Shown here one piece after another: positions 8,990 to 19,114 of a DNA stretch of 64,000 bases (the first letter of the stretch is position 1; each line of letters begins with the position of its first letter). Made by a program: the position numbers and the translations under genes. Under the pieces are notes generated by a model, which saw nothing but the letters and a program-made list of their open reading frames with translations, was not told the origin of the DNA and did not search any database. The DNA is from Hoeflea ulvae (GTDB lineage: Bacteria; Pseudomonadota; Alphaproteobacteria; Rhizobiales; Rhizobiaceae): assembly GCF_026619435.1 (NCBI RefSeq), contig NZ_JAOVZQ010000001.1, positions 3,541,501-3,605,500 of the forward strand. The letters run 5' to 3'.

Positions 8990-9777
8990 TGCGGGCCTGC
9001 GAATTTCGGCTCGCGCTTTTCCAGAAACGCGCGCACGCCCTCGGCGTAATCATCGGAGAAACCCGCTGCGCGCTGGGCTTCGGCCTCAAGATCAAGCTGC
9101 GCGTCGAGCTCCTGCCCGGCGGCCGCCTGGATCAGGCCTTTCATCCGGCCGAGCCCCGCCGTCGGCCCGGCAGCCAGACGTGCGGCCAGGGCTCTCGCCT
9201 CGGTCATCAGCTCGGCATCCTCGACCATCTGCCAGATCATGCCCCAATCGGCTGCCTTTTCGGCAGACACCGGTTCGGCAGTCATGGCAATCGCCTTGGC
9301 CCGCGCCTCACCGATCAGCCGCGGCAGCATCCAGGAACCGCCGGCGTCCGGGATAAGGCCGACCCGGACGAAGGACTGGATGAATTTGGCGCTGCGGGCT
9401 GCCAGCACGATGTCACAGGCCAGCGCCAGATTGGCCCCTGCCCCGGCCGCCACGCCATTGACGGCGCAGACGATGGGCTTTTCCAGCGCGCGTATGCGGC
9501 GGATCATCGGATTGTAGAACCGGACCAGCGTATCGCCCAGATCGGGCGGTCCCGACATCTTTTCCGGGTCTCGCGCCGAAAGGTCCTGGCCGGCGCAAAA
9601 GCCGCGCCCGGCGCCGGTCAGCAGCACTGCCCGGCAGCGCGCATCGCCCTGCGCCAGCTCAAGGGACTTGGCCATCGCCGCATGCATCTCGTCATTGAAT
9701 GCGTTCAGCCGGTCGGGCCGGTTCAGCGTGATCTCCAGCACGCCGCCGCTCAAGGAATGCACTACCGCTTCGCTCAT
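8986..9777 (-). CDS. paaG: 2-(1,2-epoxy-1,2-dihydrophenyl)acetyl-CoA isomerase PaaG
   Basis: A crotonase-fold protein of about 263 residues that isomerises the ring epoxide of phenylacetyl-CoA to oxepin-CoA. It shows LEITLNRPDRLNAFNDEMH at the N-terminus, the oxyanion-hole segment LLTGAGRGFCAGQDLSARDP, CAVNGVAAGAGANLALACDI, and RVGLIPDAGGSWMLPRLIG with the catalytic aspartate. AGGAGG lies 9 bases before the ATG at 9777 but only 3 before the ATG at 9783, so 9777 is preferred. First gene of the paaG-paaI-paaK-tetR operon and divergent from the fused hydratase/dehydrogenase gene. Confidence 0.93.
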   Translation of the reverse strand: MSEAVVHSLSGGVLEITLNRPDRLNAFNDEMHAAMAKSLELAQGDARCRAVLLTGAGRGFCAGQDLSARDPEKMSGPPDLGDTLVRFYNPMIRRIRALEKPIVCAVNGVAAGAGANLALACDIVLAARSAKFIQSFVRVGLIPDAGGSWMLPRLIGEARAKAIAMTAEPVSAEKAADWGMIWQMVEDAELMTEARALAARLAAGPTAGLGRMKGLIQAAAGQELDAQLDLEAEAQRAAGFSDDYAEGVRAFLEKREPKFAGPQ

Positions 9778-9812
9778 CGACATGGTCCTCCTGAAAATAA
9801 GGGTTGCATAAG

Positions 9813-9824
9813 CCGACCGGTTGG
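9813..9824. promoter_or_regulatory. Candidate TetR (PaaR-like) operator in divergent paa promoter
   Basis: The 105-bp gap between the divergent paaG and hydratase/dehydrogenase starts contains CCGACCGGTTGG, a 12-bp palindrome around ACCGGT with one mismatched pair. It is the only clear dyad in the gap. It is well placed to control both arms, and the TetR gene is the last gene of the leftward arm. The assignment of the protein to the site is inference. Confidence 0.5.
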
Positions 9825-9888
9825 TCAATTAATAATCCATCATCTTTCACAGTCAGATTTGCCGCGAAAAACTCGAGGAGCCGCCATC

Positions 9889-11952
9889 GTGACCACCCGT
9901 TCCGCCACCCCAGAAACCGGTCCGGAAACACGGGTGGTCGATGTCGTCATCGAAAATGGCCATGCTCTCGTCACCATCGACAATCCGCCGGTCAACGCGC
10001 TGTCGGTCAGCGTTCGCCGCGGCCTGATGGACGCGCTCGAGCAGGTCAACGCGGCCAATTGCATCTCCGCAGCCATCGTCTGCGCCGGGCGCACCTTTGT
10101 TGCGGGCGGAGACATTTCCGAATTTTCCGGACCGCCGCCGCTGCCGCATCTGCCCGACGTGCTTGACGCCATCGAGGCGAGCCAGACGCCCTTCATCGCC
10201 GTGATGCACGGCACCGTGCTCGGCGGCGGACTGGAACTGGCGCTGGCCTGCGCTTGGCGCATCGCCGACGCGAAGACCGGGTTCGGCTTGCCGGAAGTAA
10301 ACCTCGGCCTGATCCCCGGCGCCGGCGCCACTCAGCGCCTGCCGCGCGTCATCGGACTGGAACGCGCAGCCCGCATGGCCGCCAATGGCAAGCCGGTGAG
10401 TGCCAGGACCTTCGAGGAATTCGGCGGACTGGATCATGTCTTCTCAGGCGATCCGATGTCAGCTCTGGCCGCCTTCCGCGACCCCCTCCCCGCGCGGCCC
10501 GTCAACACCTCGGAGCGCCCGGTCACAGATGCCGACCTGACCGCGCTCAAGGCCGAGATCACCAAATCGGCCAAGGGGTCCGATGCCCCGATGATCGCTC
10601 TGGAAACCACCGCGCTTGCCGCCACCCTGCCCTTCGCGGAAGGCAGCAGGATCGAACGCCGGACCCATCTCGATCTGCGTGACAGCGCCCAGTCCCGCGC
10701 CTTGCGGCGGCTGTTCTTTGCCAGCCGCTCGGTCACAAGGCCGGCGCGGCTGAAGGCGCTTGAGCCCGCACCGATCAACCATGTCGCCATCGTCGGCGGC
10801 GGCCTGATGGGTGCCGGCATCGCAGCAGCCAGTCTCGCCGCCGGGCACCGCGTCACCCTGCTCGAACGCGACAGCCAGAGTGCTGAAGCCGGCGCGGCCC
10901 GCGTCGAGGCCATCATCGCCGGGGATCTGGCCTCGGGCCGCATCTCAGACGACAAGGCGCAAGCCCGCCGCGCGGCCTTCTCCGCCGGCGCCGATTACGC
11001 CGCCGCCAGTGACGCCGACATCGCCATCGAAGCCGTGTTCGAGGACCCGGAGGTCAAGCGCGCGGTGTTCAGTCAGCTCGCGGAAGTGATGTCCGAAACA
11101 GCTCTGATCGCCACCAACACGTCCTACCTTGACCCCAACATGATCTCCGAAGGCATGCCCGGTCCGGGACGTTTTCTCGGCCTGCATTTCTTCTCGCCGG
11201 CCAACATCATGAAGCTGGTTGAAGTCGTCGGCACATCGGTCACCACCGACCAGACCATGGCCACTGCTTTTGCCTTCGCCCGCGGTCTCGCAAAGATCCC
11301 GGTCGAAACCGGCGTCTGTGACGGCTTCATCGGCAACCGCATTCTTTCGGCCTATCGCCGCCAGGCCGATTACATGGTCGCCGATGGCGCCTCGCCCTAT
11401 GATGTCGACGCCGCCATGCGCGGCCTCGGCATGCCGATGGGCCCCTATGAACTGCAGGACCTGACCGGGCTGCAGATCAGCTGGGCCAACCGCAAGCGCC
11501 AACTGGCTGCAGGCACCTGGCCTGGCCGCTATGTCGACATCGCCGACACGCTTTGCGAGATGGGCCGTCAGGGCCGCGGCAGTCCGGCGAAAAAGGGCTG
11601 GTACAATCACACCGAGGTGGCCGGCGCCCGCGACCCGGAGGTCGAAGCCCTGGTTGCCGACTGGCGCGACGAGCATGGTTCCGCCCGGCAGGCCTTCACT
11701 GCTGACGAGATCGTCATCCGCATCATGGCCGCCATCGTCAACGAGGCCAATCTGATCCTCGAAGAGGGCATCGCCACCAGCGACACCGCCATCGATATCG
11801 TCTGGACCGAGGGCTATGGTTTCCCCAAACATCTGGGCGGCCCGATGTTCTGGGCAGAAGAGACCGGGATGGAGCGGATGCGCGCGGCTTTTGCCGCCAT
11901 TGAGGCGCAAAGCCCCGGCTCCTGGAAGGCCGCCGGCGTGTTCAGGGACTAG
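9889..11952 (+). CDS. Fused enoyl-CoA hydratase / 3-hydroxyacyl-CoA dehydrogenase of the paa cluster
   Basis: A 687-residue two-domain beta-oxidation enzyme. Residues 1-230 are a crotonase domain (FVAGGDISEFSG, GTVLGGGLELALACAWRI, and GLPEVNLGLIPGAGATQRLP with both catalytic glutamates). From about residue 300 there is an NAD-binding domain (HVAIVGGGLMGAGIAAASLA) with GLHFFSPANIMKLVEVVGTS carrying the catalytic histidine, followed by two C-terminal HAD domains. It starts with GTG, with GAGGAG 8 bases upstream. Head-to-head with paaG and 62 bp before paaZ, it most likely supplies the PaaF/PaaH steps (2,3-dehydroadipyl-CoA hydration and 3-hydroxyadipyl-CoA oxidation) in one chain. A general FadJ-like role is the alternative. 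Confidence 0.92.
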   Translation: MTTRSATPETGPETRVVDVVIENGHALVTIDNPPVNALSVSVRRGLMDALEQVNAANCISAAIVCAGRTFVAGGDISEFSGPPPLPHLPDVLDAIEASQTPFIAVMHGTVLGGGLELALACAWRIADAKTGFGLPEVNLGLIPGAGATQRLPRVIGLERAARMAANGKPVSARTFEEFGGLDHVFSGDPMSALAAFRDPLPARPVNTSERPVTDADLTALKAEITKSAKGSDAPMIALETTALAATLPFAEGSRIERRTHLDLRDSAQSRALRRLFFASRSVTRPARLKALEPAPINHVAIVGGGLMGAGIAAASLAAGHRVTLLERDSQSAEAGAARVEAIIAGDLASGRISDDKAQARRAAFSAGADYAAASDADIAIEAVFEDPEVKRAVFSQLAEVMSETALIATNTSYLDPNMISEGMPGPGRFLGLHFFSPANIMKLVEVVGTSVTTDQTMATAFAFARGLAKIPVETGVCDGFIGNRILSAYRRQADYMVADGASPYDVDAAMRGLGMPMGPYELQDLTGLQISWANRKRQLAAGTWPGRYVDIADTLCEMGRQGRGSPAKKGWYNHTEVAGARDPEVEALVADWRDEHGSARQAFTADEIVIRIMAAIVNEANLILEEGIATSDTAIDIVWTEGYGFPKHLGGPMFWAEETGMERMRAAFAAIEAQSPGSWKAAGVFRD

Positions 11953-12014
11953 CGCCGCGGCGCCGCATCACCTCGTATGACGAGTGGCGGACCGCCGTCA
12001 CAAGGGAGAGAGAC

Positions 12015-14048
12015 ATGGGTTTGATCAATGTGCACAGCTTTCTGGCCGGGCAATGGTTGCCCGCCGATGACGGCGCCCGCGCCATAGCCAGTGCCGTCAC
12101 CGGTGAGCCGCTTGCCATTGCCGGCCAGTCGTCGCTCGATACGCAGGCCATGCTCGAATTCGCCCGCACCAAGGGCGGCCCCGCACTCCGCGCCATGAGC
12201 TTTCATGACCGCGCCCGCATGCTGAAAGCCCTGGCGCTGGAACTCGGCAAGTTCAAGGACGAGCTCTATGCGCTCTCCTGCACCACCGGCGCCACCAGGC
12301 CGGATTCGATGATCGACATTGATGGCGGCATCGGCACCATGCTGGTCTATGCCTCAAAAGGCCGCCGCGAGATGCCCGATGGCCACATCTATGTCGATGG
12401 CGATCTGGAAATGCTCTCGCGCAATGGCACTTTCGTCGGCCAGCATGTCGCCACATCGCTCCACGGCGCCGCGGTTCACATCAACGCCTTCAACTTCCCG
12501 GTCTGGGGCATGCTGGAAAAGCTCGCCCCTACGCTGCTCGCAGGCATGCCGGCGATCGTCAAACCGGCGACGGCCACTTGCCATGTCACCGAGCAAGCCG
12601 TCCGCCGCATCATCGAAAGCGGCATTCTGCCCGAAGGCGCGCTGCAGCTTGTGTCAGGCGGGTTGGGCGATCTGCTCGACCGGCTGGATTACCAGGACGT
12701 GGTCAGCTTCACCGGCTCGGCCAGGACCGCGCTGATGCTCCGTTCAAATCCGATCCTGCTGGAAAAATCCGTCCGCTTCGTCGCCGAACAGGACAGCCTC
12801 AACGCCTCCGTTCTCGGCCCGGACGTCACCGAAGCCAGCCCGGAATTCGACATTCTGGTCAAGGAAGCCGTGCGCGAAATGACGGCCAAGGCCGGCCAGA
12901 AATGCACCGCCATCCGCCGCATCATTGTGCCCGAGGCGCTTCTCGGCCCGGTTGGCGACGCCATTGCGGCAAAACTCGGCACCATCCGCATCGGCGATCC
13001 CGCACTCGAAACCACCCGCATGGGCGCGCTGGCCTCCGCCGCGCAAAAAGCCGACGTGCTCGACAAGGCCCGCCAGATCGCCGCCGAATGCCACGGTCTC
13101 ACCGGCGCCCCGGATGATTTCGAAGTCGATGGCGCCGACAAGACCAGGGGCGCTTTCGTCAAGCCGATGCTCTATGCCTGCGACGATCCTGATGCGGCCG
13201 AAGCCGTACACTCGGTCGAGGCCTTCGGCCCGGTCGCAACGCTGATGCCCTATCGCGATCTGCCTCATGCCGGCCAACTGATGAACCGCGGCAAGGGCAG
13301 CCTCGTCGCCTCCGTCATCACCCATGATCCCTCAGTCGCCCGCTCGCTGCTGATGGACGCCGGCGCTGCCCATGGCCGCATCTATGTCAACAACCGCGAC
13401 AGCGCACACGAAGCCACCGGCCACGGCTCGCCTTTGCCGCACATGGTGCACGGCGGCCCCGGACGCGCCGGTGGCGGCGAGGAACTCGGCGGCATCCGCG
13501 GCGTCATGCATTACATGCAGCGCACAGCCATCCAGGGCAGCCCCGACATCATCTCCGGCATCACCGGCACCTGGATCAAGGGCGCGGCCAAGCCGAAATC
13601 CTCCGCACACCCCTTCACCCGCACCTTCGATGACCTCGCAATCGGCGACACCATCGAAGCCGGCCCGCGTACGGTAACGCTCGAAGACATCGAGACCTTC
13701 GCCCACTTCACCGGCGACACGTTTTATGCCCACATGGACGAGGAAGCGGCAAAGGCCAACCCGTTCTTCCCCGGCCGCGTCGCCCATGGCTACCTGCTTC
13801 TCTCCTTCGCCGCCGGCCTGTTCGTCTCCCCAGATCCCGGCCCGGTTCTGGCCAACACCGGCCTCGACGGGCTCAAATTCATGAATCCCGTCTCGCCCGG
13901 TGACGCCATATCCGTGGCGCTGACCGTCAAGCGCAAGACGCGCCGCACCGAAGACTATGGCGAAGTCCGCTGGCATGTCGCAGTCACCAACCAGGACGGC
14001 GACGACGTCGCCGAATACGAGCTGCACACGATGAACCAGTATGGCTGA
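12015..14048 (+). CDS. paaZ: Bifunctional oxepin-CoA hydrolase / 3-oxo-5,6-dehydrosuberyl-CoA semialdehyde dehydrogenase
   Basis: A 677-residue PaaZ. Residues 1-520 are an aldehyde dehydrogenase domain: [20 protein letters not shown], then [11 protein letters not shown] and [20 protein letters not shown] with the catalytic cysteine. Residues 540-677 are a MaoC-like (R)-hydratase domain: [20 protein letters not shown], then [19 protein letters not shown]. The hydratase part opens the oxepin ring and the dehydrogenase part oxidises the reactive semialdehyde. Length and domain order match E. coli PaaZ. A GGGAGAGAGAC ribosome site precedes the ATG. It ends 10 bp from the convergent flavoprotein gene. 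Confidence 0.96.
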   Translation: MGLINVHSFLAGQWLPADDGARAIASAVTGEPLAIAGQSSLDTQAMLEFARTKGGPALRAMSFHDRARMLKALALELGKFKDELYALSCTTGATRPDSMIDIDGGIGTMLVYASKGRREMPDGHIYVDGDLEMLSRNGTFVGQHVATSLHGAAVHINAFNFPVWGMLEKLAPTLLAGMPAIVKPATATCHVTEQAVRRIIESGILPEGALQLVSGGLGDLLDRLDYQDVVSFTGSARTALMLRSNPILLEKSVRFVAEQDSLNASVLGPDVTEASPEFDILVKEAVREMTAKAGQKCTAIRRIIVPEALLGPVGDAIAAKLGTIRIGDPALETTRMGALASAAQKADVLDKARQIAAECHGLTGAPDDFEVDGADKTRGAFVKPMLYACDDPDAAEAVHSVEAFGPVATLMPYRDLPHAGQLMNRGKGSLVASVITHDPSVARSLLMDAGAAHGRIYVNNRDSAHEATGHGSPLPHMVHGGPGRAGGGEELGGIRGVMHYMQRTAIQGSPDIISGITGTWIKGAAKPKSSAHPFTRTFDDLAIGDTIEAGPRTVTLEDIETFAHFTGDTFYAHMDEEAAKANPFFPGRVAHGYLLLSFAAGLFVSPDPGPVLANTGLDGLKFMNPVSPGDAISVALTVKRKTRRTEDYGEVRWHVAVTNQDGDDVAEYELHTMNQYG

Positions 14049-14057
14049 GCCCGCGCG

Positions 14058-15566
14058 CTAGGCTGCCAGCCGTTCTGTGCCGTGATCAAGCGGGCCGCAG
14101 CGCACCTGGTGGATCTCGCGGACCTGGTCGAGCGCGGCACGGCAATGCTCGATATAGCGTTTCGAGTTGAGCTTCAGATCGATCAGCACCCAGGCCCTGC
14201 GGTGCAGCGGGTAAAGCCGGTCAATGTCCAGCCCGCACTGGTCGAACACCTTGAAGGGCAGCGTCTGCAGCATCATCAGCAGGTTCATGAAACTCAGCGA
14301 CATCAGCGCCGTGTGATAGATGTGGTTGCCATGCTTCATGATCGCCTCGCAATCGAGCTCGTAAAGCGGCAGATCGGCGAGCTTGCCCGTGAAGAACAGA
14401 TGCGTCAGGAAATAGCCCGAAGCGGTCGACAGGAAATAAGGCAGCGAGCGCGTTGTGATGGCCAGAATCGTTCCATGTTTCGATAGATACGGCTCATATT
14501 CATGATCCTGCCGGACCAGGTGACCGGTGCAATTGACGAACACGCTGCCCTCGGCCACCGCATGCCGCTTGCCGCTGCGCATCACCATTTCGGGACCAAT
14601 CGCCCCGTCGACAACATCTTCGAGATAGTCGTCATGTTTGGCCGTGAGGCCGTTCGCGATCGTGTCGCGTTCCTGATCCGAGAGAATGCCGAAGAAGAAA
14701 TTCTCGGCGGATCCCGGCAGGTGCACCATCAGCGTGCTGCGCAGATGGGCAAAGACCTCATCCTCATTGCGGCCATCAAACCGCAGCGCCGCATCGCGAA
14801 AGAATGTCGCGATCATCTCCCCGTCCCACCAGAGTTTCACCCCGCGCGGAAAGAACGTCTCGCGCCGGACGAAGGCTGTGCCGCGGCCATTGATCAGGCT
14901 GACCTCGCGTCCCGGAGAACGGCTGATCAGCGTGTGCGCCGTATCCATCCCGGTCTTGCCGCCGCCGACAATGACAACCGGTGCGGTGTCGCCAGACCCT
15001 GGCTTCAGATCTTCCGGTGTCGTCGAGGTCACATGCGCACTGCTCAGCTTCAATGGCTCAAGCCTTGGCACGTCAAAGCCGGCCGCCTTGATCACCCGTT
15101 TCGCCTCGATGGTTTGCAGCTCGCCGGCGCTGCCGCTGCGGCACTCGACGCGCGCAATCGCCCCGCCCGGCATTTCGATTTCTTCGCAACTGACGGCCTC
15201 ATGACCGAACAGGGTCTCAAGCCTGACGCGCGATTTCATCTTGTCGAGGCATGCTTTGAGATGCGCCTCCACCTCCGCGCCGGTCGCCAGATAATGGGTC
15301 GGCTTCGACCATCCCCAGTCCAGATTGCCCACCGTGAAAGCGGGATGCGGCTGATGCAGCCGGCAATAATCATAGACATCCGCCCACATTCCGCCGGCGC
15401 CATCACGCCTGTCGATCAGGATCACCCGGGCGCCCGGTTCAAGATATTGCGTCGCCACAAACAGCGCGTTCAGTCCCGCCATGCCGGCGCCGATAATGCA
15501 GAGGTCGCATTTGACCGGTTCCGTCATGGTGTTTGGGGCCAGTGTCTCCGTGTCAGTCAATCTCAT
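14058..15566 (-). CDS. FAD/NAD(P)-dependent oxidoreductase (flavin monooxygenase-like)
   Basis: About 500 residues with two Rossmann motifs: DLCIIGAGMAGLNALFVATQ near the N-terminus, followed by DRRDGAGGMW, and VVIVGGGKTGMDTAHTLISR in the middle. This layout fits flavin-containing monooxygenases and related NAD(P)/FAD proteins; I do not see the Baeyer-Villiger fingerprint. The start is uncertain. ATG 15566 has GGGAG directly against it, TTG 15560 has the same GGGAG at 6-base spacing, and ATG 15527 immediately precedes the conserved domain. The C-terminal third has SLSFMNLLMMLQTLPFKVFD and no known motif. Substrate unknown; convergent with paaZ. Confidence 0.8.
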   Translation of the reverse strand: MRLTDTETLAPNTMTEPVKCDLCIIGAGMAGLNALFVATQYLEPGARVILIDRRDGAGGMWADVYDYCRLHQPHPAFTVGNLDWGWSKPTHYLATGAEVEAHLKACLDKMKSRVRLETLFGHEAVSCEEIEMPGGAIARVECRSGSAGELQTIEAKRVIKAAGFDVPRLEPLKLSSAHVTSTTPEDLKPGSGDTAPVVIVGGGKTGMDTAHTLISRSPGREVSLINGRGTAFVRRETFFPRGVKLWWDGEMIATFFRDAALRFDGRNEDEVFAHLRSTLMVHLPGSAENFFFGILSDQERDTIANGLTAKHDDYLEDVVDGAIGPEMVMRSGKRHAVAEGSVFVNCTGHLVRQDHEYEPYLSKHGTILAITTRSLPYFLSTASGYFLTHLFFTGKLADLPLYELDCEAIMKHGNHIYHTALMSLSFMNLLMMLQTLPFKVFDQCGLDIDRLYPLHRRAWVLIDLKLNSKRYIEHCRAALDQVREIHQVRCGPLDHGTERLAA

Positions 15567-16195
15567 CTCCCGCGGCTGACAATCCTTGGTCGGGTTCAAG
15601 GGGAGAAACTCTCGGCTCCCGCCGCTTCGCAGCTGCCGATCCACCCTCCGCACCCGCATGCAAGTAAAAACAGATTTTTCTGAAATGTAAAATTTCATAC
15701 AATTCGAAATTCTGATGAACCAAGAATGTGAATTACACATGCGAACTAAATTTGCAGTTAGATTAATGAAATATCACGACATTACATGGCGGAAAATCGA
15801 CTCATCAACATTCCCGAACCGAATGTGATCAGCCATTCATTGCAATCATGACTATACATTAAAATATAGACAACAACCCGCACAAGACTTCACCAGCCTT
15901 CATCTTGCTGTCGCTTTCCGCCAATGCTTGACCGTCGCTGCGACCAGGTTTGAACGGCGATCCCGCGGACGCCGGCGGGCCGGGAAACGGCATGCCGGAT
16001 CGCAGACCTCCTTGAGGTCATCCCGCGCCCCTGTCGGGAGCCCCGGCCGGGCCGCGGCTCCACCAGATCTTCATCAATCATCAGCACTAGCTGCAACATT
16101 GCCATTGAATCCGGCATCCGCTGGTGCATATTAGGGCTGCTGCATGGGTTTGCCCCGAACCACGGGGACTGCGCGCGGTGAAGGGATCTCCGGCC
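15567..16195. other. Intergenic region without a recognised gene
   Basis: About 630 bp between divergent genes. The part 15660-15880 is clearly AT-rich for this genome and probably holds promoters for the flavoprotein gene and the kinase. The rest (15890-16190) is GC-rich and has no conserved reading frame or RNA gene that I recognise. Confidence 0.5.
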
Positions 16196-18083
16196 ATGTC
16201 GATCACGACCGTATCCAGCCTGCCCGACCGCTCGGGGCTCGAGACCTCGCGCCCCTTGCTCGATGCCATGGCCGGCGCCGTCTACACCACCGATCGCAAT
16301 GGCATCATCACCTATTTCAATCCCGCTGCCGCCGGTCTGTGGGGGCGCGAGCCGGAAGTCGGCATCACCCGCTGGTGCGGCTCCTTGCGGATGCGGCGTC
16401 TCGACGGAACCCCGCTTCCCCATGACGAGTGCCCGATGGCGGTCTGCGTGAAGACCGGCGCGGCGGTCGGCAACCAGGAAATCCTCGTCGAGCGGCCCGA
16501 TGGCGCGCAGAAACACGTGCGCATTTCGCCGCGGCCGATCCGCGACAGCGCCGGCCAGTTGATCGGCGCTGTCAACACCATCGATGACATCACCGACCAG
16601 CGCCAGAGCGAGCGCGACCGCGACAGCAGCTACAAGCTGACCCAGTCGATCCTGCGCAACTCCAAGGACTGCATCAAGCTGCTTGATCTCGACGGCACGC
16701 TGCGGTCGATCAATCCCTGCGGCTGCACCAGCCTTGAACTGGCCTCCCAGGATGACGCGCTCGGCTTGAACTATTTCGATTTCTGGCAGCCCGGCGACCG
16801 CGAGGCGGCCCGTGCGGCGGCCGGCACCGCCCAACGCACCGGCTCCGGCCGGTTCTCCGCCGGTTTCGTCAGCCGCTCGGGCAAGCAGACCACCTGGGAC
16901 GAGATGCTGTCGCTGATCAGCGATGCGGACGGAAATCCCACCGGCTTTCTGGTGATCTCGCGCGACATCACCGCGGAACTGAACGATGCCCGCGAAAAGA
17001 CCCGGCAACTGGCGCGCCAGGAAGCGCTGAGCGAGATCGGCGCGCTGGCACTGGTCGAGGGCTCGTTCCAGAGTTTCATGGACCGGACCATTGCCCGCGT
17101 GGCCGAGGTGCTGGAAGTGCCGCTGGCCAAGATCCTGCCCTTTGCCGATCAGGCCGATCACCTGTGGCTGGCCGCCGGTGTCGGCTGGAAGGAGGGGCTG
17201 GTCGGCAAGGCCAGCGTCGGCGTCGAACTGGCCTCCCAGTGCAGGTTACACCCTGTCGGTCGGCGGCCCCGTGGTGGTCCATGACCTCCGGAGCGAGACT
17301 CGGTTCGAGGGCCCGCCGCTGCTGCATGAGCACGGCGTGCGCGGCGGCATGAGCATCACCATTCCCGGCACCGGCCAGCGCCCCTTCGGCGTCATCGGCG
17401 TCCACGACACGCAATTGCGCGACTTTGACGAGGGCCAGGTTGCCTTTCTGGTGACAGTGGCCAATCTGATCGCCAGCTGCCACCGCCACCACGAATCCGC
17501 CAAGCGCCAGACGCTGCTGGTGCGCGAAATCGCCCATCGCTCCGGCAACATGCTTCAATTCGTCACCTCGATCTTCAACCAGACGGTGCGCAATTCCGAA
17601 AGCCTGAGCGAGGCGAAGGCCAAGTTCGAGCTGCGACTGGCGCAGATGTCGAAATCCAACCTGCTGATTTCCAATGACGGCTGGACCAAGTCCAGCCTCC
17701 GCGACCTGGTGGCGCAGACGCTGGAGCCGTTCGAAGGCCGCGTCCAGATCAGCGGCCGCGACGTCATCCTGCCGGCGGATCTGTGTTTCGATCTTGGTCT
17801 GGTGCTGCACGAACTGGCGACCAATTCGAGCAAATACGGCGCCTTTGCCGGCGACGAAGGCGAAGTGTCGCTGAGCTGGGTGATCGAGACGGACGCCGGC
17901 AAGCCGCAATTCGTGCTGACCTGGAGCGATGGCAAGCGCCAGCCGACCGCCGCAATGCCCAGCACCGGCTTCGGCACCAAGCTGATCCATCAGCTCATCG
18001 AGGCCAAATGGCGCGGCAGGGTCACCACCGGACTCGACCCCACCTTCATCTGCCGGATCGCGCTGCCATTGCCCGCAAGCTGA
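16196..18083 (+). pseudogene. HWE-family sensor histidine kinase (PAS-PAS-GAF-HWE), frameshifted
   Basis: Two overlapping frames together make one kinase of about 628 residues. Frame 1 (16196-17240) has PAS 1 (LLDAMAGAVYTTDRNGIITY), PAS 2 (ILRNSKDCIKLLDLDGTLRS) and the start of a GAF domain. Frame 2 (from about 17241) continues the GAF (AGYTLSVGGPVVVHDLRSET) and has the HWE-kinase H-box REIAHRSGNMLQFVTSIFNQ and N-box LHELATNSSKYGAF. The switch is explained by one extra base near 17240 (CCCAGTGCAGG), after which frame 1 stops at 17284. It may be a true inactivating mutation or a sequencing error. The WxE motif of the family reads WSD. The start at 16196 follows AAGGGA. A cytoplasmic sensor is likely, since no membrane segment is seen. 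Confidence 0.82.
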
Positions 18084-18110
18084 TCCGCCCGTCCTGCCCG
18101 CAGCCTTGCG

Positions 18111-18836
18111 TCAGTTCAGGCTGGCAAGCTCGAGGATGAATTTCTTGCGGATCATCTCGCCGAAGGAGGCATAGCCCCCGGCAACCTGGACAAAGGCGCC
18201 CGGGCCGCCCACCACATTGGTCTCGAAATAGCGCACAAGACCACCATCGGGCCGGGTATGGGTTCCGTCGGGAAAGGGAGCGAGCGAATCCTCGATCGCC
18301 AGCGCGTTGATCACCACCCCCTGGCTCACCGCCAGGTCTCGAACCCTGTCGATGCGGGCACCGACATTGTTGGTGCCGTCCGAGGAGATGTCGATCACCC
18401 GGCGCCGCGCCACTGCCGGCGCGGTCTGGAACCGGCGCAGGCAATACTCCACCACCTGGCTGGTCGAGGTGTTGCGGACGCTCATGCCGATCCACGGCGG
18501 CGAGGCCGAATTCCGGATCTTGTCGGCCACGGCCCGCGCCGAGGCCGGATCGCCTATGATCTGCCAGTCGACATCGGCGTGCTGCTGCAGCTGGTCGGCC
18601 CATTCCACATACAATACGGCGATCTTGCCATGCAGCCCGGCGGCGATGATGGAGACCACCTCGGCGTCCTCGATCGCCGCGGCATGACCCTGGCGCTGAA
18701 GGTCATATTCGCCGGCCGTGACACTTTCCGAGACATCCGCGGCCAGGCACAACAGCATGTCCACCGGCTCGCCCTGCGCCGCGGTAGCCGCTTGCAGCAG
18801 CAGCGCAATTGAACCTACAAAACCGTTTCGCAACAT
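18111..18836 (-). CDS. DUF1194 von Willebrand-like exported protein
   Basis: A 241-residue protein with an N-terminal signal-peptide-like segment (LRNGFVGSIALLLQAATAAQ) and then VDMLLCLAADVSESVTAGEY, in which DVSES forms a DxSxS metal-adhesion (MIDAS-like) site. RRRVIDISSDGTNNVG follows in the middle, as in VWA folds. DUF1194 proteins are common in Rhizobiales and their function is not established. It is convergent with the kinase gene, with about 28 bp between stops. Confidence 0.85.
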   Translation of the reverse strand: MLRNGFVGSIALLLQAATAAQGEPVDMLLCLAADVSESVTAGEYDLQRQGHAAAIEDAEVVSIIAAGLHGKIAVLYVEWADQLQQHADVDWQIIGDPASARAVADKIRNSASPPWIGMSVRNTSTSQVVEYCLRRFQTAPAVARRRVIDISSDGTNNVGARIDRVRDLAVSQGVVINALAIEDSLAPFPDGTHTRPDGGLVRYFETNVVGGPGAFVQVAGGYASFGEMIRKKFILELASLN

Positions 18837-19114
18837 GGATCTCTTCCGCGTGGCCGTTAGCGCCAGGACAACCAGTCTGCCACACTTTCCGGATCTTTAA
18901 AATCGCCCGCCCCGCCGGGCCCGGTGCGCAGCGCATGGCCGGCCACCGGGCAAGACTTGGCAACCGGCCGATAGTCGGCTGTCCAAGGTGTCGCGGGAGG
19001 GCGGATCCCCATTGCTGCCGGCGGCCTTCCGCCTTGCCTCACGTCAAAAAAATATTGACGCGACGGGTTCTTATCCATTCCGCTTGGGACTAGTCTCGCC
19101 GCACCGGACCCGGG

